Notes: a model not told the origin generated them from the letters alone. 64,000 nt of DNA from Cricetomys ansorgei (GCA_026225945.1 JAMJFZ010002594.1:2356001-2420000); one strand, 5' to 3'; positions 34,501 through 45,687 are shown, counted from the stretch's first letter. Numbers and translations are program-made.

Positions 34501-37500
34501 GAAGCCCATGTGGCAAGCACAGAAACTCGGTAACTCAGGACACTGACTGGCGGAAGGACAGCTGTGGGCTGGTAAGGGCTCACACTGCCTGCACTTAACT
34601 TGTGTAACATGGCTAAGCCCTGGAAATGAACAGGAACCCAGCATTTTCATGAGGATTCCTGGCCCTCCCCAGGCTGTCTTCCCCTCTCCCACGCTGTGGA
34701 ACCTCAAGATGCTCTGCCATTCTCTTCCTGCCATGCTGTACACTGGCCAACCTGGTGCCCAGCTGCTGAGAGAACAGAAGCCACAGAAGCAGGGGCTACG
34801 GAGCTGAGCCTTCAGGGCCCAGGCAACCGCACAGAAGTGATCACAACATGGCAGGTGACAGGCCACAGAGTTGGGGGCTCAACTTTTAGAAGACCACACG
34901 CAGCCCCAGAGCAGCTGTAAAGCAGCCAGACTACTGCTGGGCACAATCTAGAGTTGTAGGGGGAACAGTCTGACTTTAAAATATTAGCAGTTATTTCTCC
35001 AGAAACACAGGCCAGGCCAAACCAGACAGGTGTCTGCAGCCACCTCAGACCTTAAGACTGTCCTTCCCCCATAAGCAAGTATGGTATTGAGCTAGGTTCT
35101 GAGAGATCAGAGTAGTGAGGAGCACACGTGGCCATGCTACCAAACTCAACTGCAGAGCAAACAGCCATTTTTGATTGGTTCTGTACATCCCTCCCAGGAC
35201 CTGTGCAGCTACTAAGGAGATTACCCACGTAGGAAGGGCTTCTGAGGAAAGAGGCAAGTGAGATGCATGATCCCATAGGTACCCCACACCCCACCACCCT
35301 CTGGGCCACAGCCTCACCTTGGGCATTCTTCCCCAGGCCCCTCCCAGGGACGTAGCCCATCTTCTGCAGCAGCTTCTGTCCAATCCCTTTTGTGTGTCTC
35401 TCCCAGCTGCCAAAGTCCATGAAGGACTTGGTTCCTCCTGCAAAGCCTTTCTGGCTGGGCTTAAAATTGCCACCCTGCAAAGAAGGCAAGACAAGCTTCC
35501 GTGAGAAAAAAAGAACAACAAAAAACAAGAGAAAACAGCCTACAGCTACAGTGCATCATGAAGAGCAGCGTGTGGATCAAAATCACTCCACTGCACAGAC
35601 CAGGAGAGAGGCTGCAGGACCCACATAGGTGCTCCCTGGGCTTCTCCCTGTCAAAGAAGCCTCTGCATGGGTGACCTCAAAGGGGCGCCACTCAGGGATG
35701 ATCCTGCAGGACCTACTGTTTTTAACTTCTTTGGTCCTAAATCCTTTGGAAATTCTTCCTGTTTAACAGGCTTCTCCTCCTCATCAGAGTCCTCAGAGTC
35801 CGCTTCCTCAGCCGCTCCTTTCTTGAGTCCTGCACTGATGAAGTTGACAGGTGCAGAATAGTCTCGGGCCCTGCAAAAAGACACAAATCTCCCAAGTTTG
35901 TAAAGAATACCTCTCTGCACTCTCTGTCCTAGAAACTGCTCACAGGAGAATTCCTCAGGAGAGGGCCCTCAAGGTGATGCAGAAGTTTAGTTTTAGTTAT
36001 GTTTAAAATGGTTGCTTTGTGCACCGTTGGGTGAGGGGCTGCCGAGGCCTTGCAGTTTTGTATTGTCTGCAGGTGTTGGCTTTGCGTAAGCAATGTTTGA
36101 CTGCTAATGATCAGCCACCTGTTCACTGCTTGCTGGCAGAGCTAGTATCAGTAGAACACCCGAGGAGCTTAGGTATCAATAAAAATCCGGGAGGCTCAGG
36201 GTGCCACTGTTCAGGATGACCCGTGCCAGGACAGTGGTTCCCTCTGCTGAGGTCTGGCAGGGTTCGCACCTATGAAAATGCCTCCCTGTCTTCCTTGCTG
36301 AACCACCACAGATTAACTGCTACATCATGGAGTCTACTTTAAAGCAGTAATATGTCTATTTACATCCAAACGCCAAAAGACACTCAAACCTGGCCTCCAG
36401 GAATCTTATGTTTAACACTTAACAATATTATGTTTATGTGTGGTTATTCACAAGACGGTGTGCGCGCCCAGAGAGCCAAAAGCAGAGATCCCCTGAAACT
36501 GGAGCTACAGGCAGTTTGTGGGCTGTCTGATGTGGGTGCTGGGACCCAGACTCAGGTCTGCAAGAGCAGTATTGATCTTAGCTGCTGAGTCGTTTGCAGC
36601 CCACATTTAGCATCTGCGGGGTATGCTCACTTCAGTCTGAAGCCAGAGCCTTGTCAATGGAGCTGATTATAAACTCAAAATATGACATCATAATCTTACT
36701 TCCATTTGAAATTTAAAAAAACGTTATTATGGTTATATGTACAATGGGGGAGAGCAGCACATGTACCTCATCAAGCATGTGGAGGTCAGAGGTCAACTTG
36801 GTGGAGTCAGTACTTCCCTTTCACCTTCTTTGTGGGATCTGGGGATTCAACTCAGCTGGCCAGGCTTGTACAGTAAAGAGCTTCACCTGCTTAGCCTTGC
36901 CTTTAGAGTGGGGTAGAACACTTGCCTAGCCCTGGGTCTAATTCCCAGCAAAACACACAGACACACACACACACAAACAGGGCACTTGTTTTAGATACTC
37001 CTTCAAGTGTAAAAATCAAGCAAGAACAAAAAAATTCAGATAGATAAAAACCCCGAGATAGTCAAGTGCAGGGGCACATGCTCTTTTCTTGTCCTGAGAT
37101 GGCTACGTAGCCCAGGCTGTACTAACACTTTTCCCGGGGACCTAATGATGCTCTTCCTTCATTTCAGCTATGGAGCCTTCTCCAGAGTCAGGCCTGCCCT
37201 GACCTCCCTATCCCGTGAGTGCTCCTTGACCAGGTCATGGTTACAAAGCTGCCTGTCTGTGGTTGATCAGTTCTCTGTCGGTAAGTAGCTGAGCAGGAAC
37301 CTGCCACCCCAGCTCAAACACACACAGCAAGACACTATGGCTACAGGACTCAAGGGGAGGAGAAAACCCTGCAGGGGGCTGTCTCCCTGATCCTCTAGAG
37401 CCAGGGAATGCGGCCCAGCAGATAGTACCGTTTGCCTCCAAAGCTGGGCCTCTCCTCATCCGAGTCGCGCTCAGCCCACACTCCGTAGGTGGCCTCCTCC

Positions 37501-37640
37501 TTGGTCTGCCAGTGGCGCTGCCGGTTGGGGTTGAACTCATTCTGGAGATCCCAGTCAGTGATTCCAAAGTTCTCTCGCTCATCATCATCATCATCATCCA
37601 GGTGGCCTTCTCCATCCCGATACAAGTGGGACAGCGACAT
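28571..37640 (-). CDS. Tfip11: TFIP11, tuftelin-interacting protein 11 (G-patch spliceosome disassembly factor)
   Basis: TFIP11 (yeast Ntr1/Spp382 relative) activates the DHX15 helicase to release the intron lariat and dismantle the post-splicing spliceosome in the nucleus. Twelve coding exons in transcript order: 37429-37640, 35717-35870, 35318-35474, 34212-34339, 33545-33697, 32516-33043, 32318-32424, 31694-31862, 31043-31286, 30551-30693, 30111-30276, 28571-28926. Phases join to 838 codons, the length I recall for mouse. Domains: acidic N-terminus [12 protein letters not shown] with an Asp run; G-patch at ~150-196 ([20 protein letters not shown]); a Lys-rich stretch at ~220-265; a central coiled region at ~300-420; and the GCFC-type C-terminal domain, ending [10 protein letters not shown]. 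The ATG is 9 nt inside its exon (acceptor GCTCTAG), so a non-coding first exon lies upstream, most likely in the CpG island at 41 kb. The acceptor at 33044-33045 is AAG rather than CAG or TAG. Confidence 0.98.
35983..36330 (+). mobile_element. LTR-like dispersed element, copy 3
   Basis: GTTATGTTTAAAATGG, TTGTCTGCAGGTGTTGG, GTATCAATAAA and CTCTGCTGAGGTCTGGCAGG match copies 2 and 4. It begins about 110 bp beyond Tfip11 coding exon 2, in the intron. Confidence 0.75.
36957..36976. repeat. Short (CA)n tract in Tfip11 intron
   Basis: About ten CA units, just downstream of a diverged repeat. Confidence 0.9.
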
Positions 37641-38239
37641 GGCCAGTCTCTAGAGCAAGTGGGACAGGAAGAGCACTGTGAGAACCTGGGGCCAGCAGAA
37701 GGTCGCAGGGCGTCGCTGTTCCTGTCTCCTCCAAACAGAATCCATTAGCCTCGAGCTACTACTCAGTAGAGCAGCCATTAAGCACAGGACGGAGTAACCA
37801 GCTCTGCAACAACGCAACAAGTCAGTCCCAGCAATCACACAGGTCTAGTAACTCACACTGCTGCCTTGGCCTGTCAGAGCCGAGCTCTGTTATTACCTCA
37901 AAAGCCAGGTGGGCACCTTGGCCTTTTTGGTTGGGAAGTGTTATATCTAGCCGCTTTGCAGTCCCGGGAGATTTCCAAACGTCCTCTGAAATAATGTCTC
38001 AGGAGACCGAACGACCGGTGTAGCTCAGGTTTTCCTTCTCAAACCTGAACGGTGTACTGGGAGGCGGCAGTCTCTACACTCTGCAGTCACACCTGGAGGA
38101 TGTGGGGTAAACAAGCTATTCTACCCAGGTATCCACTCAGCTATCTCTACAAACGGCATTCATGACTAGTCAGTTTCAGTAGTTTGTAAGGACTGATCAA
38201 AAGAATGCTTTAGAAAAAACAAACCTCCCGGCACCGGGA

Positions 38240-38340
38240 AGCAGAGACGGGTCTAGCTCTGTAACTTCAAAGTCAGCGTGGTCTATGTAGTGAGTTCCAG
38301 GCCAGCCAGGGCTACACAGTGAGACCTGATCTCAAAACAA
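38240..38340 (+). mobile_element. B1 SINE in Tfip11 intron 1 (partial)
   Basis: GTGAGTTCCAGGCCAGCCAG and GGCTACACAGTGAGACC. Confidence 0.85.
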
Positions 38341-38387
38341 CATCGAAAGCTGAGATCCCGGTAGATGCTAAAGAAACAGCATCCTGA

Positions 38388-38530
38388 TGGCGCACGCCTT
38401 TGATCCCAGCACTCAGGAGACAGAGGCAGATGGATCTCTGTGAGTTTGAGGCCAGCCTGGTCTACAAAGCAGGTTCCAAGAAAGCCAGGGCTACATAAAG
38501 AATCCCTGCTCGAAAAACAAACAAAAAGAA
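38388..38530 (+). mobile_element. B1 SINE in Tfip11 intron 1
   Basis: GATGGCGCACGCCTTTGATC, AGGCAGATGGATCTCTGTGA and GAGGCCAGCCTGGTCTACAA, with an AAACAAACAAA tail. Confidence 0.93.
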
Positions 38531-39077
38531 AGAGAAAGCGTCCTCTACTTCAGTCACACGGTCAGGTTCACCGTCATTACCAGTCCTGAGTGAGGAATCC
38601 TTGGGAATGACTGAAAATCAGGGACATTTAACACCACGGTCTGAGTTCAAACCCCACCTCTACCAGCGCTCCACATACAAAGCCCCCAGCACGGTGCACT
38701 GCACAGTAACGTCTTCAGTTCGTGATGCCATCGTGTTCAGGGGAACCACTGACTGACAGCGGAACCACTGACTGACAGCTCTGGACTTCCTCTGTGAGGG
38801 TGAAACTGCTGGGCTGTTAGGAATGCCTGTCTGCTGCTCCTCACCCTGCACCGGCCGACCTCCCCAGGTTCCAACCTCAGCTACGAGTGCACCCTGAGTG
38901 CAGAGTTCTCACGGCGGCAGGGAAGCTGGACCCACGGATTCCAGCACCGTGGCGTCCCCAGCGCAGGGGTGGGGAAAGCTCACAGAGGTCAGGAGACACA
39001 ACACGCTCACCGGGCTGGTTACTAAGTGTGAGCACCGGGACGCCGCAGACCCAGCGCCTCACAGGTCCCCGCATAGA

Positions 39078-40925
39078 TCCTCACCCGGGTCCCCTCACCT
39101 GGGTCCCCCCGTCTGTCCTCACCCGGGTCCCCTCACCTGGGTCCCCCCGTCTGTCCTCACCCGGGTCCCCCCCCCCCCCGTCTGTCCTCACCCGGGTCCC
39201 CCCGTCTGTCCTCACCCGGGTCCCCTCCTCTGTCCTCACCCGGGTCCCTCTCTGTCCTCACCCGGGTCCCCCCGTCTGTCCTCACCCGGGTCCCCCCCCC
39301 GTCTGTCCTCACCCGGGTCCCCCCGTCTGTCCTCACCCAGGTCCCCTCCTCTGTCCTCACCCGGGTCCCCCCGTCTGTCCTCACCCGGGTCCCCTCCTCT
39401 GTCCTCACCCGGGTCCCTCTCTGTCCTCACCCGGGTCCCCCCGTCTGTCCTCACCCGGGTCCCCCCGTCTGTCCTCACCCGGGTCCCCTCCTCTGTCCTC
39501 ACCCGGGTCCCCTCCTCTGTCCTCACCCGGGTCCCCCCCGTCTGTCCTCACCCGGGTCCCCCCGTCTGTCCTCACCCGGGTCCCCTCCTCTGTCCTCACC
39601 CGGGTCCCTCTCTGTCCTCACCCGGGTCCCCCCGTCTGTCCTCACCCGGGTCCCCCCGTCTGTCCTCACCCGGGTCCCCTCCTCTGTCCTCACCCGGGTC
39701 CCCCCGTCTGTCCTCACCCGGGTCCCCTCCTCTGTCCTCACCCGGGTCCCCCCGTCTGTCCTCACCCGGGTCCCCCCGTCTGTCCTCACCCGGGTCCCCT
39801 CCTCTGTCCTCACCCGGGTCCCCCCGTCTGTCCTCACCCGGGTCCCCTCCTCTGTCCTCACCCGGGTCCCTCTCTGTCCTCACCCGGGTCCCCCCGTCTG
39901 TCCTCACCCGGGTCCCCCCGTCTGTCCTCACCCGGGTCCCCTCCTCTGTCCTCACCCGGGTCCCCCCCGTCTGTCCTCACCCGGGTCCCCCCCCCCGTCT
40001 GTCCTCACCCGGGTCCCCGTCTGTCCTCACCCGGGTCCCCCCGTCTGTCCTCACCCGGGTCCCCCGTCTGTCCTCACCCGGGTCCCCCCCCCGTCTGTCC
40101 TCACCCGGGTCCCCCCCCCGTCTGTCCTCACCCGGGTCCCCCCGTCTGTCCTCACCCGGGTCCCCCCGTCTGTCCTCACCCGGGTCCCCCCGTCTGTCCT
40201 CACCCGGGTCCCCCCGTCTGTCCTCACCCGGGTCCCCCCGTCTCCTCACCCGGGTCCTCCCTCTGTCCTCACCCGGGTCCCCCCTCTGTCCTCACCCGGG
40301 TCCCCCCTCTGTCCTCACCCGGGTCCCCCCGTCTGTCCTCACCCGGGTCCCCCCGTCTGTCCTCACCCGGGTCCCCCCGTCTGTCCTCACCCGGGTCCCC
40401 CCGTCTCCTCACCCGGGTCCTCCCTCTGTCCTCACCCGGGTCCCCCCTCTGTCCTCACCCGGGTCCCCCGTCTGTCCTCACCCGGGTCCCCCGTCTGTCC
40501 TCACCCGGGTCCCCTCCTCTGTCCTCACCCGGGTCCCCCCGTCTGTCCTCACCCGGGTCCCCTCCTCTGTCCTCACCCGGGTCCCTCTCTGTCCTCACCC
40601 GGGTCCCCCCGTCTGTCCTCACCCGGGTCCCCCCGTCTGTCCTCACCCGGGTCCCCTCCTCTGTCCTCACCCGGGTCCCCCCGTCTGTCCTCACCCGGGT
40701 CCCCCCGTCTGTCCTCACCCGGGTCCCCCCGTCTGTCCTCACCCGGGTCCCCTCCTCTGTCCTCACCCGGGTCCCCCCCGTCTGTCCTCACCCGGGTCCC
40801 CCCCCCCGTCTGTCCTCACCCGGGTCCCCCCCCCCGTCTGTCCTCACCCGGGTCCCCCCCCCGTCTGTCCTCACCCGGGTCCCCCGTCTGTCCTCACCCG
40901 GGTCCCCCGTCTGTCCTCACCCGGG
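39078..40925. repeat. GC-rich minisatellite, ~24-bp unit, 74 perfect cores
   Basis: The unit is CTGTCCTCACCCGGGT plus a C-rich spacer. By hand I count 74 copies of TCACCCGGGT, two TCACCTGGGT copies near the left edge and one TCACCCAGGT near 39345. Three main spacers give 24-bp types (CCCCCCGT or CCCCTCCT) and a 22-bp type (CCCTCT); C runs vary to 12. Blocks with the order 24b-22-24a-24a-24b recur about five times, a sign of higher-order duplication. Because most units are multiples of 3, all frames stay open for long distances, but no true coding is implied. The C runs may be mis-assembled in length. Confidence 0.97.
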
Positions 40926-40929
40926 CCCC

Positions 40930-41000
40930 GCAGCGGGCAGGCCGCACGTCCGGGCGCAGAGGCCGTGGCCGCCGCGGCGAGGCCCCGCCCGCGCTCCCGG

Positions 41001-41032
<32 letters not shown>

Positions 41033-41520
41033 TCACCTCGCTCCACGCCCGCGGTCCACACAGCCTTCGCCCGGCGTCCGAAAGCCTGTCAAGCGCCCGC
41101 CGCCCGGAACCGGGATGTGGCCCTGGTGGCGCGCCGGAAGAACGTCACCCAGCGGCGGAAGTGGCGCGCTGTTGCCCCGGCAGCGGCTTACCGCCAGAGG
41201 GGGGCGGAGCTGCATACCGGAAGAGCTGGTGAGCCGGCCTCGCGCTGGTCCTGCGCCCGCCGGAAGTGACGACACACGGAAGGCTGTCTGGGCCTGGAGG
41301 GCGACTCCGAGAAGGCCGGCCCAGGCCGTGTGCGCCGGGACCCCGTGACCCCAGGAGCTCCCCCTCCGCAGGGCCGCGGCCAGGGATCCGCGCATGCGGC
41401 CCGCGGGCGGGGACGGGCGGAACCCACGCCCTTCCCCCGTCCTAGTGATGGCTGCTCTGCGGTGCAGACCGGGGTGTCTCCGGCCGGTCCCGGTCACGGG
41501 CCGAACCGCCTCGTGTTCCG
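40930..41520. promoter_or_regulatory. Tfip11: CpG-island promoter of Tfip11, with ETS sites
   Basis: This CpG-dense block lies directly upstream of intron 1. It has CGGAAG/CCGGAAGT-type ETS sites at about 41134-41140, 41155-41162, 41217-41223, 41260-41267 and 41276-41283. A candidate first exon on the minus strand ends at 41037 (GGAGCGAG, donor GTGAGC). A plus-strand donor (CTG, then GTGAGC at 41229) hints at a divergent transcript, as often seen at such promoters. The TSS is not determined. Confidence 0.75.
41001..41028. repeat. (GACGCC)n hexanucleotide beside the Tfip11 first-exon donor
   Basis: About 4.5 tandem GACGCC units. On the Tfip11 sense strand they read GGCGTC and start 8-10 nt inside the inferred intron. 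Confidence 0.85.
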
Positions 41521-41709
41521 GGACAGGTTGGTTTCCTCTCGCAGAGAACAGAAGGCGGGGTGCTGGTGGGGTTTGGGCTGTCTGGTTAGCTTTATTTTTT
41601 GTTTCTCCCTGTCAGCTTGCCTCCGACTAGAGTTACTTGAGAAGAGGACCCTCAGAGCTCCTGTGCGATGATTATGGGGAGGGCCCAGCATTGTGGGTGG
41701 CGCCACCTG

Positions 41710-41995
41710 CTCAGGCGGTCCTGGTTGCTGTAGAGTAGGGTGAAAACTCTGAGCTCACCGGAACGTTTGAGCTCACTCCCGGGTTTTGAAACCGCGCCAA
41801 TCACTGAGCAGTCCTTGGGCTTGAGATTCCTCCAGTCCCCATCCTGAAATTTTCACCCTGGAAGTGTGCTTCTCCAAAAACACCCCCTGTCTGCTGTCTT
41901 CTCCAATAAATCTCGTGTGAGTTTCGTTGCATGGTGTGACTTTGTGAGTCCTTGGCTCCTGGCTGCCAGGACACCTTTCCTCTCGTGGCTGAAAC
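41710..41995 (+). mobile_element. Probable solo LTR
   Basis: CCAATCAC near 41797 (CAAT box), CAATAAAT near 41904 (poly(A) signal) and a GTGAG...CCTTGGCTCC...GAAACACT tail resemble an endogenous retroviral LTR. No internal retroviral genes are seen. Boundaries are approximate. Confidence 0.45.
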
Positions 41996-42019
41996 ACTTA
42001 ACAGCCAGCATTCCTCCGT

Positions 42020-42170
42020 GGCTCCCGCTCCAGTTCTTGCCTTAAGTTCTGCCTTGGTTTCCCTTAGTGGACTGTAACCTGTAAACCAAATAAACCCTTT
42101 CCTCCCCAAGTTGCTTTTGGTCACGGTCTTTGCAATACAGCAATAAAGCCTAACTAAAACACGCAGGAAA
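42020..42170 (+). repeat. Rodent interspersed repeat with AAACCAAATAAACCCTTTCC
   Basis: This is a familiar high-copy rodent sequence containing two AATAAA hexamers and the words CCCCAAGTTGCTTTTGGTCA. I recognise it as repetitive but cannot assign its class with confidence. Confidence 0.6.
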
Positions 42171-42924
42171 GACATGTCAGTGAAGCTCTTGAGAATTCTG
42201 TCAGAGCCACCCTGATCTGGCGAAACCAGGGTCCCTGGGGATTCTAGTCACATTAATGAAAGAATTTAAGAGCATACACATGAAAGCAATACGGCAGGCA
42301 AGCTGTAACTCTGAGGAGAATGGAAACGAGAAGGGGAAAGACCGTAATGCCTTTGAGACGGCCAGTATGGAGGCCAGTCACATGGCAGAGAGGGGGGCCT
42401 TAGAGGGAAAGTATGGACACCCAAAGTGCAAATTTAAAGACAAACCCCAGGGCAAACAAGCTGGAAATCCAGAAGCTGCCTGGCAGAGAAGGGGAAAACC
42501 ATGTCATAAGGTAAACTGGCAGGGAGGGCGTTCACAGAATGAGCAGGGAATTTAAAAGCATACTTAGGTTGGGAAAGAATCTTCCCGTTCATGAACAAAT
42601 CAGAAGTGACCTCAGCCAGGCGGCCGGCACACCCAAGCTACAAGCTTTCTTCTAACTCTGGCGGTGTCTGTGTCTTACTCCATTGACATGAGCTCAGCCT
42701 CAATCTGACGTGATTGGCTAGTTCATAATCCTCACAAAAGGAAAGCTTATGATAGTCAAGGCTCTCAAATGTCTGACAGTCGGGGCTTGGGTGGATACTA
42801 CAGGTTTCACAAGATTGGGGGTTGGGGGGATGGAATACAGGCCCTTAGGCAAGCTAGCCATCATGGGGAGAAAAACAAAAAGCAAACCCTCACACTTGGG
42901 CTCTAGCCAGAAAAAGAAATGTGC

Positions 42925-43060
42925 CAGGCATGGTGACTCGGACCTTTAATCCCCGCACTGGGAGGCAGAGGTGGTTGGAGCTCTGAGACCTGGCCTACAT
43001 AGCAAGCTCCAGGATATCCAGGGCTAAGGAATGAGACCTTGTTTCCAAAAAAGAAAGAGA
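42925..43060 (+). mobile_element. B1 SINE
   Basis: GCCAGGCATGGTGACTCGG, CTTTAATCCCCGCACTGGG, then an A-rich tail. Confidence 0.88.
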
Positions 43061-44496
43061 AATGAAAGAAAAAAGAAACAAAAAGGAATAGTTACACCCT
43101 ACTGAGTCAGAAAGACCCGGCTGAACCTGGATGGGAATTCTGGGAATGCACAACTATTTTCAGATGAGCCTTCCTGCGGGTGGTCCTCTAAACAGGTCCT
43201 ACCCTAACGTGCTCCATCATTGAGGGGAACAAGGACAGGAACCAGTCGGTGCTGCCCACCGTGGGCAGACTTGCATGAAGCAACCATCAAGACCATTCCA
43301 AACAGACATGCCCATAGGTCAGTCTGATTTGGACAATTCATCAAAACTTTCAGATGACTGTGTCAGGTTGACAGAGCTAATTAGGACATTTCTAATTGGC
43401 TGACAAATTCATTCACTAGTCTTATTAAAATGTGGAGCATCTAGAAGCTAGATCCAAAGGATAATAAACAAAATGGGTGAAAAGTTTGCAGGGAGCATTA
43501 TAAGGGACACTGAAACAGACTCCTGGGGAGTGAGGAGTTCACAGACAGGCAGGCGGCTCTGAGGGTTCCGGGCCCCAGCACCAGAGACAGACAGTATGGC
43601 AGGGGCTTTGTGTAGAGGACTCAGAGCCTACACCGAAGCGGGTCTGTCTTTAGACCTGAGGACAGGGAAGCTTCACAGCACAGCCTTCAGACAGGCTCTG
43701 ACTAACAGGCAGGAGGCAGGGAAGAGGGTGAGGGATGGGATGTGTGGCCCCAATGCCAGCTTTGAAGGAAACTCACTTCCCGGATGAGAGAAACTGGCCC
43801 TGGGAAGTCTCTTAGCTCGGACCTCACAGACATGCCTCGGGAGGCTCCCTGTCAACAGCTGGGACACTGTGGCCAGAAGAGAGGCCAGACTCTAACACCA
43901 CATTCTTACAGGAAAGCCCTCACCAGCCCACGGAAGCTCTGGCCCTCCAATGTGCAGGCTGAAGACCAGAGCGAAGTATTACATGTTTCTAAGCCCAAGT
44001 CTTCTCCTCTGGAAAATGGTTGAGAAACTGATTTAGGTGAAACAGGTAAGCAATGGAGGCTTAAGAAGTTCTAGTTAAACCTTGTTCACATTTCTCTCCG
44101 AGTGCTGGGAAGATCACACAAGCGTTTGCTGGAGAGTACAAAGCGTTAGACTTGGGGTCAAAGGCTTGCACACATCTTCCACGTTTGCTGTGAATGGAGA
44201 ACTGTGGAACCACCAACACGAGGCCCTTAGGGATGAGGACTCACTTAACGGTCCTTGTATCCACAGTCACGTGGGTGTCTGCATGAGCCTCACACAAGCA
44301 TGAACTCAGGAAGGAAACGATGCTAAGGTGTTAACCACAGAAAGGCAGTGGAGAGTCTCACCAGTGCAGTGTCCTTGAGAACAGATAAAGAGCTTGGAGT
44401 CTGGGTTCCAAACCAATGAACGGTATATATTGCTTACAGCCCTGAGGGGTGGGTGTGTGCGCCTGCTTGGAGGGGATGTTACTACAGTGCACTTGT

Positions 44497-44499
<3 letters not shown>

Positions 44500-44537
<38 letters not shown>
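44500..44537. repeat. (CA)n microsatellite
   Basis: About 19 CA dinucleotides in the intergenic region. Confidence 0.97.
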
Positions 44538-44538
<1 letters not shown>

Positions 44539-44594
44539 AGAGGAAGCCAGAGGTCAATCTCAGATGTCATTCCTCAGGAGCCAAAGCCTTGTTT

Positions 44595-44785
44595 GTCGAG
44601 ACAGGGTCTCTCATTGGCCTGGAGCTTGCCAATTCAGCTCAGCTGGCCGGTCACCAGGTCATCTGTCACCGCTTCCTCAGCACCAGGATTACAAACACCT
44701 ACACCACACCAGGTGTTTTACACAGTCCTGGGGACGGACCTGGCTGCTCAGGCATGCATGAACTTTACCAACAGAGCCATGTCCC
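44595..44785 (-). mobile_element. B2/B3-like SINE, minus orientation
   Basis: Plus strand shows GGCCTGGAGCTTGCCAATTC, AGCACCAGGATTACAAACACC and AGAGCCATGTCCCCAGCC, the reverse complement of a diverged rodent SINE. Confidence 0.65.
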
Positions 44786-44999
44786 CAGCCTGGGAAACCT
44801 GCCTCTGCTGTTCATGGCTATGACATGGCTTTACTAGACTTGACGGAGCTGCAGAAGGGATGGCTAGATGCTAGTACCTACTCCATTGGCTCCAGCTGTA
44901 GACACAGGCTCTTTGTGAACTACTGGAGTGTAGTTAGGAGTACACGCTCTGCTTTGTTTGTTTGTTGTTATGTTAGGGATTTGGGAGGTGGTTTGGGTA

Positions 45000-45112
45000 T
45001 GGGTTTTGAGACAGCGTCTCACTATGTAGTCCAGGGTAGCTTTGAACTCACCACCCTCCTGCCTATGCCTCCAAAACCCTGGAATTACAGGCTTTACACC
45101 ACCGTGTGCTGC
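45000..45112 (-). mobile_element. B1 SINE
   Basis: GTCTCACTATGTAGTCCAGG and CTGGAATTACAGGCTTTACA in reverse orientation. Confidence 0.82.
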
Positions 45113-45687
45113 TAAGAATGTTGGGAAGGGGGCAGACTGCCACCAGAGTAGGTTGCTCAAAGAGCCGCACCCCTCCTGCCCCTCCTGTGAAGTTTCTGTT
45201 CTAAGCATCAGGAATTGATGGGAACTATCAGAGCCACTCAAGCAGAGAGGCCCTCACAGCAGCGAGCTGGCGTCCCCCCATGGGCCACCATCACCGAGGC
45301 CCAAGAGCTGGCGCTGTTTTAACTTGAAGGAGACAGCAGGGGTGTGGAACTTAACTGTGGCATTCACAGTAAAGGATTGTCAGGATGGAAGACGTTCAGT
45401 GAGGCCTAGGGTCCCGTGATCGTGAGGGCCACACTCTCATCTCCTGGCTTGTCCAGGCCTCATGTAGCCCATGTTGGGCTTTCATTCCTCGGCCCCTGCT
45501 TCCACGTCACCAGTGTTGTGGTTACAGGCTCATGCCCACATCCGGCTTGGTTTCCTGGTGTTGATGATTGTTGGGTACAGCTGTCTGTGGGGGACGCTGA
45601 CTCATTTAGAGGCGGTCACCTTCGAGCAGGTCACTTCGCCTCAGATGGCTGAAGAAGGATGTTTCCCTGTGTTCCTCTTCTTTTGTT

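Larger units (their letters stand above)
37650..41036 (-). other. Tfip11: Tfip11 intron 1 (inferred)
   Basis: This intron lies between the acceptor before 37649 and a candidate donor GAG-GTGAGC at 41037/41036. It contains two B1 SINEs (about 38240-38530), a 19-bp tandem duplication (38758-38779 region) and the large minisatellite at 39078-40925. Confidence 0.6.

Noticed and set aside
39078..40925. CRISPR-like array
   Set aside because: The repeats are separated by C-rich spacers that repeat too; there are no unique spacers, no cas genes, and the genome is mammalian.
38887..41348. Two overlapping plus-strand frames of 781 and 816 codons, and many minus-strand frames with RTDGGTRV/GEDRRGDP repeats
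   Set aside because: They are open because the ~24-bp unit is a multiple of 3. Both strands and several frames are open together, the plus-strand 781-codon frame and many minus-strand ones start at GTG rather than ATG, and no family resemblance exists.
42256..42555. 99-codon Lys-rich frame as a possible retroviral gag fragment
   Set aside because: No zinc-knuckle pattern or neighbouring pol sequence; too weak to call.
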